Shown: positions 43,995-53,432, counted from the first letter of the stretch. The stretch: 64,000 nucleotides of DNA from an uncultured Pseudomonadales bacterium (GCA_937921865.1 CAKZWF010000006.1:1-64000); one strand, 5' to 3'. The notes: generated by a model from the sequence alone, not told the origin. Numbers and translations: made by a program.

Positions 43995-44679
43995 GCGCGG
44001 CAAGACGCTGCAGAGCCTGCCCGCCGGATTTCCGGCGGGCGTTATCTTCGACATGGACGGCCTGCTGCTCGATTCGGAGCGGCTGGCTCGTGATGCTTTC
44101 GTCGCCGCCTGTACAGAGCATGGCTGGACCGCAGACCTGGACGTCTACCATCAGTGCATCGGTTCCACCTCACAAGCCACGGAAGCGAGGCTTCGTGCGC
44201 ACTTTGGGGAGAAATTTCCTTATCGCGCTGTTGATACCAGCTGGAGCAGGCACTACCATGCGCGCCTCGCGAAGGCACCGGTACCTAAAAAGTCCGGTGT
44301 GCTGGAACTGCTGCAGTATCTGGTCGATGTGAAAGTGCCTCGGGCACTGGCAACTTCGACCGCAAGAGTGACAGCCGAGCGCAAACTGCACGACAGCGGT
44401 CTGCTCGATTATTTTGAGCACCGGGTCTGTGGAGGCGAAACACCGCGCGGTAAGCCTTATCCGGAACCTTACCAGGCTGCTGCAGAGCGGCTGGGTCTGA
44501 AACCGGAACAGTGCCTGGCACTGGAAGACTCCGGCAACGGTGTGCGCAGCGCTCATGCGGCCGGCTGTGTGGTCATACAGATCCCTGATCTGGTGTCACC
44601 GGGGCCGGAGCTGAGCGAGCTCGACCATCAAATCGTCGAGTCTTTAACAGACGTTCTGCGCCTGTTGAAGGAAAGGTGA
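43960..44679 (+). CDS. HAD-superfamily phosphatase (beta-phosphoglucomutase-like)
   Basis: About 239 residues from ATG 43960, or a CTG further on; the start is uncertain because no ATG, GTG or TTG lies between the acnA stop and motif I. Motif [14 protein letters not shown] carries the Asp nucleophile; motif II is ATSTARV, motif [17 protein letters not shown] and motif [11 protein letters not shown]. This is the HAD-IA variant with cap, like YniC/YieH-type sugar phosphatases. The first 27 codons would overlap acnA and contain the hairpin at 44019. Confidence 0.85.
   Translation: MCSTTWCSRLPERGKTLQSLPAGFPAGVIFDMDGLLLDSERLARDAFVAACTEHGWTADLDVYHQCIGSTSQATEARLRAHFGEKFPYRAVDTSWSRHYHARLAKAPVPKKSGVLELLQYLVDVKVPRALATSTARVTAERKLHDSGLLDYFEHRVCGGETPRGKPYPEPYQAAAERLGLKPEQCLALEDSGNGVRSAHAAGCVVIQIPDLVSPGPELSELDHQIVESLTDVLRLLKER
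44019..44040 (+). terminator. Perfect 10-bp hairpin after acnA, inside the HAD reading frame
   Basis: GCCCGCCGGA and TCCGGCGGGC flank TT, so the effective loop is four bases. It lies 24 bp after the acnA stop and encodes PAGFPAG in the HAD frame. A weak T-rich stretch follows (GTTATCTTC), so it may terminate acnA transcripts or stabilise their 3' end rather than be a strict terminator. Confidence 0.55.
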
Positions 44680-44902
44680 GCTGGTGCACATTCGGAACTT
44701 TTTTTCTGGTGTGTAATCTGACAAACCAGCAGAAGTTGTGATTTCTGCAGATCAGGCGGTGATCGCCGTGATCATTGAACTGATGGTAAAACCGTAGCGC
44801 GGACACAACCTGCGCCACACAAGAGCAGTACCCGTTAGCAAGTCGACAAAACCGCAAGCTAAGAAGTACAGAACAGTAGTACCCCTGCCGAGGAACTCAA
44901 TT

Positions 44903-45031
44903 GTGATCAACCGGACCGAGTCCGCCCTGATAGCCCAGGAGCGGCGTAATCAGGCCAGTAAAAACCCGAAAACTCCGAAACCGCAAGCAGCCAAGCCGAA
45001 GGTGAAGAAGCAGCGTCGAACGACCCACTGA
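44903..45031 (+). CDS. Small Lys/Pro-rich basic peptide (candidate)
   Basis: A 42-codon frame from GTG 44903 with AGGA 8 nt upstream, ending TGA 45029-45031. The product starts MINRTESALIAQERRNQASK and its second half is rich in Lys, Pro and Gln. No family recognised. The 223 bp upstream (44680-44902) show no gene. It could be a real small ORF or a chance one; composition is strongly biased. Confidence 0.4.
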   Translation: MINRTESALIAQERRNQASKNPKTPKPQAAKPKVKKQRRTTH

Positions 45032-45046
45032 GCGACGACCGTCGCC

Positions 45047-46867
45047 TCAGAAGTACATCACGCTCAGGACCCAGGTCAGGGTCAGCCACATCAGCACTGA
45101 CAAAGGTACCCCCACCTTCACAAATTCTTTGAAGGTGTAGTTGCCTGCGCTCATAACCAGGAGGTTGGTTTTATAGGCCATTGGTGTGGCGTAACTCATG
45201 TTGGCACCAAACAGAACCGCAAGGACAAACGGTTCGGCAGGTAAGCCGAGCTGGTTGGCAATGGATATTGCGATTGGCGTGCCAATAACCGCCGCGGCAT
45301 TGTTCGAGACTACATTGGTCAGCACCGCAAGCAACGCCATCAGCGCTGAGAGGATGGCGGTTGAACTCAGCCCGCTGGTTGCGGCAAGAAAGACGCTGGT
45401 AATAAATTCTGTGGCACCAGTAACTACAAGGCCGTGGCCGAGGGCCAGGCTGGCGACGACCACCAGATAGACACTCGGACTGATCGCTCGAATGGCTCCA
45501 CCCAGATTCAGGCAACGGGTGACCAGCAGCAGCGTTGCGCCAACGGTGGCGCTGACGGCGATCGGCATGATGCCGGTGGCTGCGAGGACCACAACGCCAA
45601 TCAGTATGGCCAGTGCTAACGGCGCTTTGCTGGTTTTCGGGACTTCCATGCTGGCGTCCAGAACCAGAAATTCGGTGCTCTTCTTGAGTTCGGCAATCTG
45701 TTCCCGGGGTCCCTGCACCAGGAGGATGTCCGCAGGTTGGAGAATGACCTCCTGTATGTCCTCGCGGGCTCTCCAAATATCCTTGCCTGCCCGATGCAGG
45801 GCCAGCACAGCCAGTTGGTAGCGAGTCAGGAAACGGGCGAATTTGAGGTTGGCGCGATCCAGTGACGAACCTTGAACGACCGCAATTTCCGCCAGGATCT
45901 GATTGTCTGCAGACAGTGGATGGGCTTCGTTGACTACCTGCTCACCCGAATACAGGGGTGTTCCCAACGCTGTCTCAAATGCTTTCAGACGCGCTGGAGT
46001 GTCGCGAACCCGCAGGCTGTCTCCAGGACGCAGTACCACATCCGGCAGAGGCATCACGTAGGTATCACCGCGGCTGATGCGTACTACATTGATATCCCCG
46101 TCGGTGGCGCTGGACACCTCGGCCAGACTGCTGCCAACCCAGGGGGAATTTTCGTCAATGTGCAGACGCGCCTCGAACAACCTGGGTGAAGCATTCTCCA
46201 GATTGATGTCGCGGGGCGGTAGCAATCGAGGCGCAATCAGCCACAGATAGATGATTGCCACGCCACCGGCTATGACGGCTGGTAGCGCGAAGTCGAACAT
46301 GCCGAACTGCTCCAGGCCGAGATCCTGGGCGACGCTGACTACCAGCAGGTTGGTAGAAGTGCCAATGGTGGTGGCCATACCGCCGACCAGCGTGGCAAAA
46401 CCCATGGGCATCAGCACCGCAGCTGGAGAACTCGAGGTGCGCAGACAGACGCTGATCAGGATAGGCAGCAGCAGGACGACAATCGGGGTGTTGTTAACGA
46501 AAGCGGAAAGCACCGCGCCAACCAGCAGTGTGGCAAGCAGCGACAGGGCCGGAGCTTTGCCCCAGAATTTGGCCAGCGCCAGGCCAACGGGCTCGAGTGC
46601 GCCGGTGCGCACCAGCCCCTGCCCGAGGACCATCAGCGCACAGACTGCAATCAGCGCTTCGTGCGCGAAACCAAGGAAGAAGTCGGTTGGGTCAACCTGC
46701 TGATAGGGAAACAGCGCAAATCCGGCCGACAGTCCCGCAATCAGTCCCAGACTGGAGAGCTCCAGTGGAATGCGATCGCGGGTAAACAGATACAGCGCCA
46801 GCACCGTGGTGATCAGCACAGCGATGGCGTGGGGATTGGGTGTCAGAATTACCGGGTCGGCCGTCAT
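45047..46867 (-). CDS. SLC13/DASS-family permease with two RCK_C domains
   Basis: 606 residues from ATG 46867. Two sets of transmembrane segments (about 10-215 and 400-606) flank a cytoplasmic part with two TrkA-C-like domains (SPWVGSSLAEV... and SSLDRANLKFARFL...). Signature segments are VNNTPIVVLLLPI, TIGTSTNLLVV, SNNAAAVIGTPI and ANMSYATPMAYKTNLLV. Likely sodium-coupled carboxylate or sulfate carrier; substrate not set. Minus strand, beginning just after the Lon gene stops; likely co-transcribed. Confidence 0.9.
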   Translation of the reverse strand: MTADPVILTPNPHAIAVLITTVLALYLFTRDRIPLELSSLGLIAGLSAGFALFPYQQVDPTDFFLGFAHEALIAVCALMVLGQGLVRTGALEPVGLALAKFWGKAPALSLLATLLVGAVLSAFVNNTPIVVLLLPILISVCLRTSSSPAAVLMPMGFATLVGGMATTIGTSTNLLVVSVAQDLGLEQFGMFDFALPAVIAGGVAIIYLWLIAPRLLPPRDINLENASPRLFEARLHIDENSPWVGSSLAEVSSATDGDINVVRISRGDTYVMPLPDVVLRPGDSLRVRDTPARLKAFETALGTPLYSGEQVVNEAHPLSADNQILAEIAVVQGSSLDRANLKFARFLTRYQLAVLALHRAGKDIWRAREDIQEVILQPADILLVQGPREQIAELKKSTEFLVLDASMEVPKTSKAPLALAILIGVVVLAATGIMPIAVSATVGATLLLVTRCLNLGGAIRAISPSVYLVVVASLALGHGLVVTGATEFITSVFLAATSGLSSTAILSALMALLAVLTNVVSNNAAAVIGTPIAISIANQLGLPAEPFVLAVLFGANMSYATPMAYKTNLLVMSAGNYTFKEFVKVGVPLSVLMWLTLTWVLSVMYF

Positions 46868-46912
46868 TGGCGCAGGATCTGACTGTCTGCCGCAGCGGCG
46901 AAACAACTCGAT

Positions 46913-49333
46913 TCAGAATACAAGCTCGAACACTTCCTGAAGATCAGCAACGAAGTGTACTTTGATTCCGTGACGAATGTGTTCCGGAACTTCTTCCCAG
47001 TCCCGCTCGTTGGCTGCCGGTAACAGCACGTGGCGCAGATTCTGTCGCTTAGCCGCCAGCAGCTTTTCGCGGATTCCACCGACCGGGTAAACCTTGCCGG
47101 TCAGCGTCAGTTCTCCGGTCATTGCGCAGCTGAGCTTGAGTTTTTTACCTCGTGCCAAAGACAGCAGCGCCGTGGCCATGGTGATCCCCGCGCTTGGACC
47201 ATCTTTGGGTGTAGCGCCTGCGGGGACATGTAGATGAATGTTGGCTTTGTCGAAGTAGTTAGCCGGGATATTCAGTTCATCTTCGTGGGAGCGCAGATAG
47301 CTGTAGGCGATATTCGCAGATTCCTGCATTACCTCACCGAGCTGGCCGGACAAGCGCAGGCCGGCCTGGCGATCATGTACCCGGGTTGCCTCCACTGGCA
47401 GGGTGGCGCCGCCCATAGCTGTCCAGGCCAGACCGGTGACCACACCGATACCACTCTGCAGTGGCTCTTTTCGATACTGGGGTCTGCCCAGGTACTCCAC
47501 CACGTCGCTGCCACTTACCCGGAGCGGGCGCGGCGCCCCCTGTAGCAGCTTGACCACACCTTTGCGGACAATGGCTGCCAGGGCTTTGTCCAGGCGTCGG
47601 ACGCCAGCTTCCCGGGCATAGCCTTCGATAATCTTCTTCAGTGCCGACGCATCGATGCGCAGGTCGCCGGTTCGTGTCAGTCCAGCGCGTTTAAGCTGGC
47701 GTGGCAGCAGATGTTTGCGTGCGATGGCCTGTTTTTCGCTATCCAGATATCCGGACAGGTGAATGACTTCCATCCGATCCAGCAGCGGGCCAGGAATGCT
47801 GTCCAGCTGGTTAGCGGTACAGATGAACAGCACTTTGGACAGGTCGACGTCGACGTCCAGATAGTGGTCGTGAAAGTTGCCGTTTTGTTCCGGGTCCAGT
47901 ACTTCGAGCAGAGCGCTCGCAGGGTCACCCTGAAATGACGCGCCAATCTTGTCGACTTCGTCGAGCATGATTACCGGGTTGCTGACTCCTGTGTCTTTGA
48001 GTGCCTGTATCAGTTTGCCCGGCATCGCGCCGATGTAGGTGCGACGGTGGCCTTTGATTTCCGCTTCATCACGCATGCCGCCAACGCTGAAGCGGTAGAA
48101 ACGGCGTTCCAGAGCTTCGGCAATGGCTCTGCCGAGAGAAGTTTTGCCGACACCGGGAGGGCCGACAAAGCAGATGATGGAACCGGCTACATCGCCTTTC
48201 ATGATGCCGAGAGCGAGAAACTCTAAAATCCGTTCTTTGATGTCATCCAGGCCTTCGTGGTGGCTGTTCAGGATGCTGGTAGCGCTCTCGAGGTCCTGGG
48301 TATCTTCGCTGAAGGTGCCCCAGGGTACGCTGGTCAACCAGTCGAGATAGTTGCGGGTGACGCTGAATTCCGCAGAACCGGTTTCCAGCAGAGACAGCTT
48401 ATGCAGTTCATCATCGATGCGTTTGCGGGCGGACTCCGGCAGTTCCCGGTCTGCAACGCGCGCACGGAATTCTTCGAGTTCCGCGGTTTTATCGTCTTTG
48501 GCGATGCCAAGCTCTTTCTGAATGTACTTCAGCTGCTGGCGCAGCACGGCTTCCCGCTGGTGTTCGGAAATCTCTGCTTCCACATGTTCGCGGATTTCCA
48601 TCTGAGCCTTGGCGATTTCCAGTTCTTTGTGCAGAAGTTCCACGACCTGCTGCAGGCGTCGCTCGAGGTCGACGGTTTCTAAAACCTGCTGTAAGTCCTC
48701 TTTTGTCGCAGACGTCAGACTAGCTGCGAAGTCGGCCAGCACGGAGGGTTCATTTGGATTGGAGCGGGCCAGAAAAATCTTCAGCTCTTCGCCGTAGAGT
48801 GGATTCAGGGGAATCAGCTCTTTAATCATGTTGATGATCGCGACAGCGTAGGCTTTTTCGCTTGCGGGATCGCGGCTCAGACGTTCGGGGAAATACTGAG
48901 CGTTGGCGAGCAGCGGCGGGACGTCGCTTACCCAGCGGCGGACCTTGAAGCGCTGCAGCCCTTCGAGCAGAACCTGTAATTGTCCGCCTTCGGAGTGGAC
49001 CCGATGAATGCGGCACACAGTGCCCATATCGTAGAGTTGATCGGGACCCGCGACCTGTTGCTCCGCTTCGGAAGCCCTGGCCGGAGCGCCACGGGTGGCA
49101 ATAAGCCCGACGACATCATGCTCCCGCGCGCGGATCGCTTTCAGGGTTGGCCCCCAGGTCTGCGCGTCCATGATCAGTGGGAAAGCCTGACCTGGAAAAA
49201 ACGGCCGGTGATCCTGTGGCAGCACGTGAATGATGCCCGGCATGGCCTCGCTGGGCAGAATGATCTGGCCGCCTTCCCCGTCGGTCTTCGGGGCAGGTTT
49301 GTCGATAAAATTCCCTTCCTGGTCGATGTCCAT
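46913..49333 (-). CDS. ATP-dependent Lon-type protease, AsrA-like second Lon
   Basis: 806 residues: N-terminal LonN domain (about 30-230), coiled region, AAA+ module with Walker A GPPGVGKT (about 392-399), Walker B VIMLDEVDK, and C-terminal protease with the catalytic Ser in KDGPSAGITM and Lys in LTGKVYPVGGIREKLL. The N-terminus (HVLPQDHRPFFPGQAFPLIM) resembles the second Lon of pseudomonads (AsrA) more than housekeeping Lon, and no clpX is adjacent. Degrades misfolded or regulatory proteins in the cytoplasm. Confidence 0.93.
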   Translation of the reverse strand: MDIDQEGNFIDKPAPKTDGEGGQIILPSEAMPGIIHVLPQDHRPFFPGQAFPLIMDAQTWGPTLKAIRAREHDVVGLIATRGAPARASEAEQQVAGPDQLYDMGTVCRIHRVHSEGGQLQVLLEGLQRFKVRRWVSDVPPLLANAQYFPERLSRDPASEKAYAVAIINMIKELIPLNPLYGEELKIFLARSNPNEPSVLADFAASLTSATKEDLQQVLETVDLERRLQQVVELLHKELEIAKAQMEIREHVEAEISEHQREAVLRQQLKYIQKELGIAKDDKTAELEEFRARVADRELPESARKRIDDELHKLSLLETGSAEFSVTRNYLDWLTSVPWGTFSEDTQDLESATSILNSHHEGLDDIKERILEFLALGIMKGDVAGSIICFVGPPGVGKTSLGRAIAEALERRFYRFSVGGMRDEAEIKGHRRTYIGAMPGKLIQALKDTGVSNPVIMLDEVDKIGASFQGDPASALLEVLDPEQNGNFHDHYLDVDVDLSKVLFICTANQLDSIPGPLLDRMEVIHLSGYLDSEKQAIARKHLLPRQLKRAGLTRTGDLRIDASALKKIIEGYAREAGVRRLDKALAAIVRKGVVKLLQGAPRPLRVSGSDVVEYLGRPQYRKEPLQSGIGVVTGLAWTAMGGATLPVEATRVHDRQAGLRLSGQLGEVMQESANIAYSYLRSHEDELNIPANYFDKANIHLHVPAGATPKDGPSAGITMATALLSLARGKKLKLSCAMTGELTLTGKVYPVGGIREKLLAAKRQNLRHVLLPAANERDWEEVPEHIRHGIKVHFVADLQEVFELVF

Positions 49334-49423
49334 AACACCCGTTCCTGCAACTGCTGTCTCTAATGTGAGGGCAGGTGGGGTGATTTCAACGGTGGTTCAG
49401 AGCCGGGAGGCGGGTAGGCAAAG

Positions 49424-49452
49424 GGCGCAGCGCGCTGCTGGCGCGCTGCGCC
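49424..49452 (-). terminator. Perfect 12-bp GC hairpin after prc
   Basis: GGCGCAGCGCGC (49424-49435), 5-nt loop, GCGCGCTGCGCC (49441-49452). It sits 14 bp beyond the prc stop; on the minus strand it is followed by CTTTGCC, a weak T tract. Likely prc terminator or 3' stabiliser. Confidence 0.7.
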
Positions 49453-49465
49453 GGTATTAAAAGGA

Positions 49466-51646
49466 CTATTGAACGGTGGTTGCCTGGTCGCCTGTAGGCA
49501 GACTTTCGACCAGCGCAACCTGCCGCAGCAGGCTCATATAGTCGATCAGCACGTTGCCGGATTCGATCAGCATGGCGTCGTCGGCTTCTTCTTCCGCCTC
49601 GGCCAGCGCTTTCTGAATTTCTTCCAGTTCGTCCAGACTTTCCACAGGCTCTTCGCCTTTGGCGACACGCAGCTGATTTTCCAGATTCAGGCGCCAGGCG
49701 TCGTCGTCAGCCTTTTCCTTTTCGCGGACGCTTTCGTTCAGCGACAGATGAGTTTTCTGGCTGTTTGCCTTGCTGCGGGCTGACAGCGTCCGCATGTACT
49801 CGAAATCCGGATTATCGGATACCCGGTCTTCGTGGCGACCCTGCAACTCGCTGAGCAGCGGTGTGATCTGTTCTGAGTGCGGGTAAACGGCTGGCTGAAT
49901 CATGTCCCAGGGCATTGCGTCATCTAAAGAAGATTCACCGACCCGTTCGCTGTCATAGACTTCAGGGAAACTGATGTCCGGGAGGATGCCCTGGTGCTGA
50001 GTGCTCTGACCTGATACCCGGTAGAACTTGGCTGCGGTGATCTTGAGCTGGCCGCGGTTCAACGGCACCAGCGTTTGTACGGTACCTTTGCCGAAGGTCT
50101 GGCTGCCGATCACGATGCCGCGGCCATAGTCCTGGATAGCGCCTGCAAAAATTTCTGAAGCAGACGCAGACAGACGATTCACCAGGACGGCCATTGGTCC
50201 CTCCCAGGCGATCCGCTCATCGTTGTCGGAATAGATGTTAGCGCGGCGATTGGCTGCTTTGACCTGCACGGTGGGTCCGGACTTGATGAACAGGCCGGTC
50301 AGTGAATCCGCTTCCTGCAGCGATCCACCGCCGTTGTTGCGCAGGTCGATGACCAGGCCATCAATGTCCTGTTCCTGCAGTTCCTCTATGAGTTTCCTGA
50401 CATCCCTGGTGGTGCTCTTGTAGTTCGGGTCACCCTGCTGAACGGCTTTGAAGTCGATATAGAAGGTAGGCAGTTCGATTACACCGATTTTGTACGCCTG
50501 ACCATTGCGGTCCAGTTCAATTACCTGGGAATTTGCTGCCTGCTCTTCCAGCTTTACGGTATTTCGGGTCAGCTGAATGACCTTGGTAGAGTCGTCTTCG
50601 GTACCGTCTGGAATGATTTCCAGGCGAACGGTCGAACCTTTCGGTCCGCGGATCAGTTCTACTACGTCATCCAACCGCCAGCCTACGACGTCGATGAGCG
50701 CGCCGGTTTCGCCCTGGCCGACACTGACGATTCTATCGGAGGGTTTTATCAGCCCGGACTTATCTGCGGGTCCAGCGGTTACCAGCTCGACCACGGAGGT
50801 GTATTCGTCTTCATTGCGCAGCACCGCGCCGATGCCTTCGAGTGACAGAGACATGTTGATATTGAAGTTCTGCGATGTGCGCGGTGAGAAATACTGAGTA
50901 TGCGGGTCGTAGGTTGTCGCGAATGCGTTGACGTAAATCTGGAAGGCGTCTTCGCTTTTCGTCTGTCTGCTCTGTTTGAGACGGTTCTGATAGCGTTTGC
51001 GCAGCAGATTCTCGATTTCGTCGAGTTCTTTGCCGTTGAGTTTCATCGACAGCGTTGCCGCTTTCAGGCGTTGCCGCCAGAGTTGATCCAGCTCGGCTTC
51101 GTCAGCCGGCCAGCTGGCATTCTCACGATCCACTTCGATTTTGTCATCAGTAGTGAAATCGATTTCTACGATGCCTTTGTCGATTTCGCTGACAAGAAAC
51201 TCTAGCCGCTCGGTCAGGCGCTGCTGGTAGAGATTGAAAACCTCGAACGCCGCTTCCAGGTCGCCGCGAATCAATGCGTCATCGAGTTTGTAGCGGTACT
51301 TCTCGAGCGCCGCGACGTCTTCCGCCATGAAGTAGACTTTAGCGGCGTCGAGCATCTGCAGATACTTTTCGAAGACCCGGCTGGACAGTTCATCGTCCAA
51401 AGGTTTCTTCAGAAAGTGGTTGTGACGCAACTGCTCGACGATGGTGAGGCTGGTGCGAGGGTGAACGTCCAGTGGTTCCAGGCTGACCAGCTCGTTGACC
51501 GCAGGGTTCGTGGAGAGTGCAACCTGTGGTTTGGGCGTGTCCGCGGCCCAGGTTGAGGTGCCCACCAGGGTCAATCCGATGATGCTGAGAATCAATGCAG
51601 CGGTCGGCTTCAGGCTTGTTAGATTATTTGGCATTTTCGAACGCAT
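49466..51646 (-). CDS. prc: Tail-specific protease Prc (Tsp)
   Basis: 726 residues. Signal peptide to TSTWA-AD (about residue 34), N-terminal Tsp domain, PDZ domain (SLEGIGAVLRNEDEYTSV region, about 245-330), S41 protease core with the Ser in LSASASEIFAGA and the Lys in TFGKGTVQT, then a C-terminal DUF3340-type helical domain. Periplasmic processing of C-termini, including lipoproteins and peptidoglycan hydrolases. Start ATG 51646; a second ATG 4 codons on is possible. Confidence 0.96.
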   Translation of the reverse strand: MRSKMPNNLTSLKPTAALILSIIGLTLVGTSTWAADTPKPQVALSTNPAVNELVSLEPLDVHPRTSLTIVEQLRHNHFLKKPLDDELSSRVFEKYLQMLDAAKVYFMAEDVAALEKYRYKLDDALIRGDLEAAFEVFNLYQQRLTERLEFLVSEIDKGIVEIDFTTDDKIEVDRENASWPADEAELDQLWRQRLKAATLSMKLNGKELDEIENLLRKRYQNRLKQSRQTKSEDAFQIYVNAFATTYDPHTQYFSPRTSQNFNINMSLSLEGIGAVLRNEDEYTSVVELVTAGPADKSGLIKPSDRIVSVGQGETGALIDVVGWRLDDVVELIRGPKGSTVRLEIIPDGTEDDSTKVIQLTRNTVKLEEQAANSQVIELDRNGQAYKIGVIELPTFYIDFKAVQQGDPNYKSTTRDVRKLIEELQEQDIDGLVIDLRNNGGGSLQEADSLTGLFIKSGPTVQVKAANRRANIYSDNDERIAWEGPMAVLVNRLSASASEIFAGAIQDYGRGIVIGSQTFGKGTVQTLVPLNRGQLKITAAKFYRVSGQSTQHQGILPDISFPEVYDSERVGESSLDDAMPWDMIQPAVYPHSEQITPLLSELQGRHEDRVSDNPDFEYMRTLSARSKANSQKTHLSLNESVREKEKADDDAWRLNLENQLRVAKGEEPVESLDELEEIQKALAEAEEEADDAMLIESGNVLIDYMSLLRQVALVESLPTGDQATTVQ

Positions 51647-51963
51647 TCCGTGACTTCTAGCTGTTGCTCTGTAAGATGCGGCCCCGGTTTCCGGCTGCTT
51701 TCCATCTGGGACCAGAAAAACTTCTGGAACCAGAACCGCACTTTAACAAGTGTGTTCTGGCTGACTCGTTGTGACAGGCTAAAGCCTGCGCTACCAGCCT
51801 CTCCTTTGTTTGGAGACAGTGACCGTTAATTAAGATGCTTCATCTCGCGGTAGGTTCCCCCGAACCTCTACAGTGAGACTAAGCCAAATGCCTGAAAAGG
51901 CACTATGAACAGAATGTAACCCGGTGTTCGGCTTCTGGGCAACCGGCAACATGAGGAGTGAGT
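51647..51963 (+). other. 317-bp gene-free stretch dense in inverted repeats
   Basis: Between prc and the FKBP lipoprotein gene. CCAGAA and TTCTGG alternate four times (51712, 51722, 51730, 51755), so element 2 can pair with 1 or 3 and element 3 with 2 or 4. Further hairpins are CAGGCT-AA-AGCCTG (51775-51788), TCTCC/GGAGA (51800-51816), AGGTTC-CCCC-GAACCT (51852-51867) and TGCCT-GAAA-AGGCA (51889-51902). No ORF of note. Could be a structured 5' leader, an sRNA gene or regulatory DNA; nothing known was recognised. Confidence 0.55.
51809..51836 (+). promoter_or_regulatory. Candidate sigma-70 promoter upstream of the FKBP gene
   Basis: TTTGGA (51809-51814) and TAAGAT (51831-51836) with 16 bp between. 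A transcript from about 51843 would have the two hairpins at 51852 and 51889 in its leader, with ATG 51964. Confidence 0.35.
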
Positions 51964-52758
51964 ATGGGATCGCTAAATATCAATTCCCGAATTATGGGCA
52001 TTATTGTTGCCTTTGCCCTCGCGGTAGCCCTGTCCGGCTGCGACGCCGGTGGCCAGGCAGCAGATACCAGTGCTGATCAGGGCGCTGCAGAGGGTGGAGC
52101 TTCCGATGCGGGTACGGGTCTGGAAGACGATGTCGCCAAAGCCAACTATAGCCTGGGCTTTACGATGGCTGAAAATCTTATAAGCAATTTTGCTGACAGT
52201 ATTGATGAAGAAGCCTTTATTAAAGGCGCTAGAGACCGTTTTGCTGATCGGGAACGGGCGGTGAGCATGGAAGAAGCCCGCGCCTCGCTGAATGCGCTGG
52301 CGGAAAAGCAGGCTGAAGCTCTGGCTGGACGTGCGGTCGAGAACCTGGCTGCTGGATCTGCGTTTCTTGCGGACAATGGTGCGCGCGAAGGCGTCGTTAC
52401 GCTGCCGTCTGGAATGCAGTATGAGATTCTGACCGCTGCTGAGGGTATGCAACCGGAAGCGACCGACACGGTGACCACGCATTATCATGGCACCCTGATC
52501 GACGGTACGGTATTCGACAGCTCCTATGAGCGTGGCGAGCCTGCCAGCTTTCCGCTCAACGGGGTGATTCCTGGTTGGACAGAAGGTCTTCAGCTGATGG
52601 CCGTTGGCGCCAAATGGCGGCTGTACATTCCGCCAGGACTTGCTTATGGCGAACAGGATCGTGGACCGATCCCAGGTAACTCCACGCTGATTTTCGACGT
52701 GGAACTGCTCGACATTGCTGGTCAAGGCGAAGACGAAGACGCCGCCGACGAGTCCTAG
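51964..52758 (+). CDS. FKBP-type peptidyl-prolyl isomerase lipoprotein (FkpA/Mip-like)
   Basis: 264 residues from ATG 51964 with AGGA 6 nt upstream; a GTG 6 nt earlier lies too close to the ribosome site. Lipobox LSGC with Cys26, a helical dimerisation domain with ANYSLGFTMAENLI (about 60-75) and the C-terminal FKBP domain (HYHGTLIDGTVFDSS, GVIPGWTEGLQLM, IPPGLAYGEQ). Outer-membrane-anchored chaperone and isomerase. Acidic tail (EDEDAADES). Its stop overlaps the convergent pentapeptide-repeat gene. Confidence 0.93.
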   Translation: MGSLNINSRIMGIIVAFALAVALSGCDAGGQAADTSADQGAAEGGASDAGTGLEDDVAKANYSLGFTMAENLISNFADSIDEEAFIKGARDRFADRERAVSMEEARASLNALAEKQAEALAGRAVENLAAGSAFLADNGAREGVVTLPSGMQYEILTAAEGMQPEATDTVTTHYHGTLIDGTVFDSSYERGEPASFPLNGVIPGWTEGLQLMAVGAKWRLYIPPGLAYGEQDRGPIPGNSTLIFDVELLDIAGQGEDEDAADES

Positions 52759-53432
52759 TCCCGATCGTCCAGAGTGACGATGACCCCGAGCGGTTCCAGC
52801 AGTTGCAGGGACTGCTCGAGGGTGATGCGGACACCCTCGAGGTCGATGTTTCTCGGGTCGAGGTTGTTGAAGATTGCACCGCGCAGATCCGCGCCCTTCA
52901 TCGACAGCGCTGTGCCGGTCACATTGCTCAGATCGGACCCGTTCAGGGTCACCTCTTCCAGTGACGCGTTGTGCAGCTGCATTTCGACCATACGATTGTC
53001 GGTCAGCGTGCAACCGCGCAGATAGACATTGCTCAAGTCGCCGTAAGCAAAATTACAGTGGCGCATGGTGAACGCGGTCAGCTCTGAAACGTCACCGATC
53101 GGCAGCCTGAAATCTGCACCGGCCAGACTGACGCCGCCGAGCTGGCAGTGCTCGAAAGTCAGTTCATAGCCTGAGATGTTGGCAAATTCGGCTGCTGTGA
53201 GATCGCAGTGGGCAAAGCTCGCTTCGCGCAGGTTGGCATAGGAAAAGTCTATGCAGGTTTCCACCTCCGCATCGAAGCCGACACAGTTTTCGAAACTGGC
53301 TCCTGACAGATCAGCGCCGCGAAACGAAGCCGCCACAATTCGGCACCGCAGAAACTGCAGTCCTGACAGGTCGTCGCCGGTAAACGACCTGCCGCTCAGA
53401 TCCTGGTCTTTCCAGACGCGCTCATCAGTCAT
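52755..53432 (-). CDS. Pentapeptide-repeat protein, Qnr/MfpA-like
   Basis: 225 residues composed almost wholly of A(D/N)LXX-type repeats (GADLSGASF, YANLREASF, GSDLSNVTG, GADLRGAIF) that form a right-handed quadrilateral beta-helix. It ends LEPLGVIVTLDD, like the C-terminal segment of Qnr-type DNA-mimic proteins that protect gyrase. Size and tail agree with that group; other pentapeptide proteins are possible. No signal peptide. Quinolone protection is inference only. Confidence 0.85.
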   Translation of the reverse strand: MTDERVWKDQDLSGRSFTGDDLSGLQFLRCRIVAASFRGADLSGASFENCVGFDAEVETCIDFSYANLREASFAHCDLTAAEFANISGYELTFEHCQLGGVSLAGADFRLPIGDVSELTAFTMRHCNFAYGDLSNVYLRGCTLTDNRMVEMQLHNASLEEVTLNGSDLSNVTGTALSMKGADLRGAIFNNLDPRNIDLEGVRITLEQSLQLLEPLGVIVTLDDRD

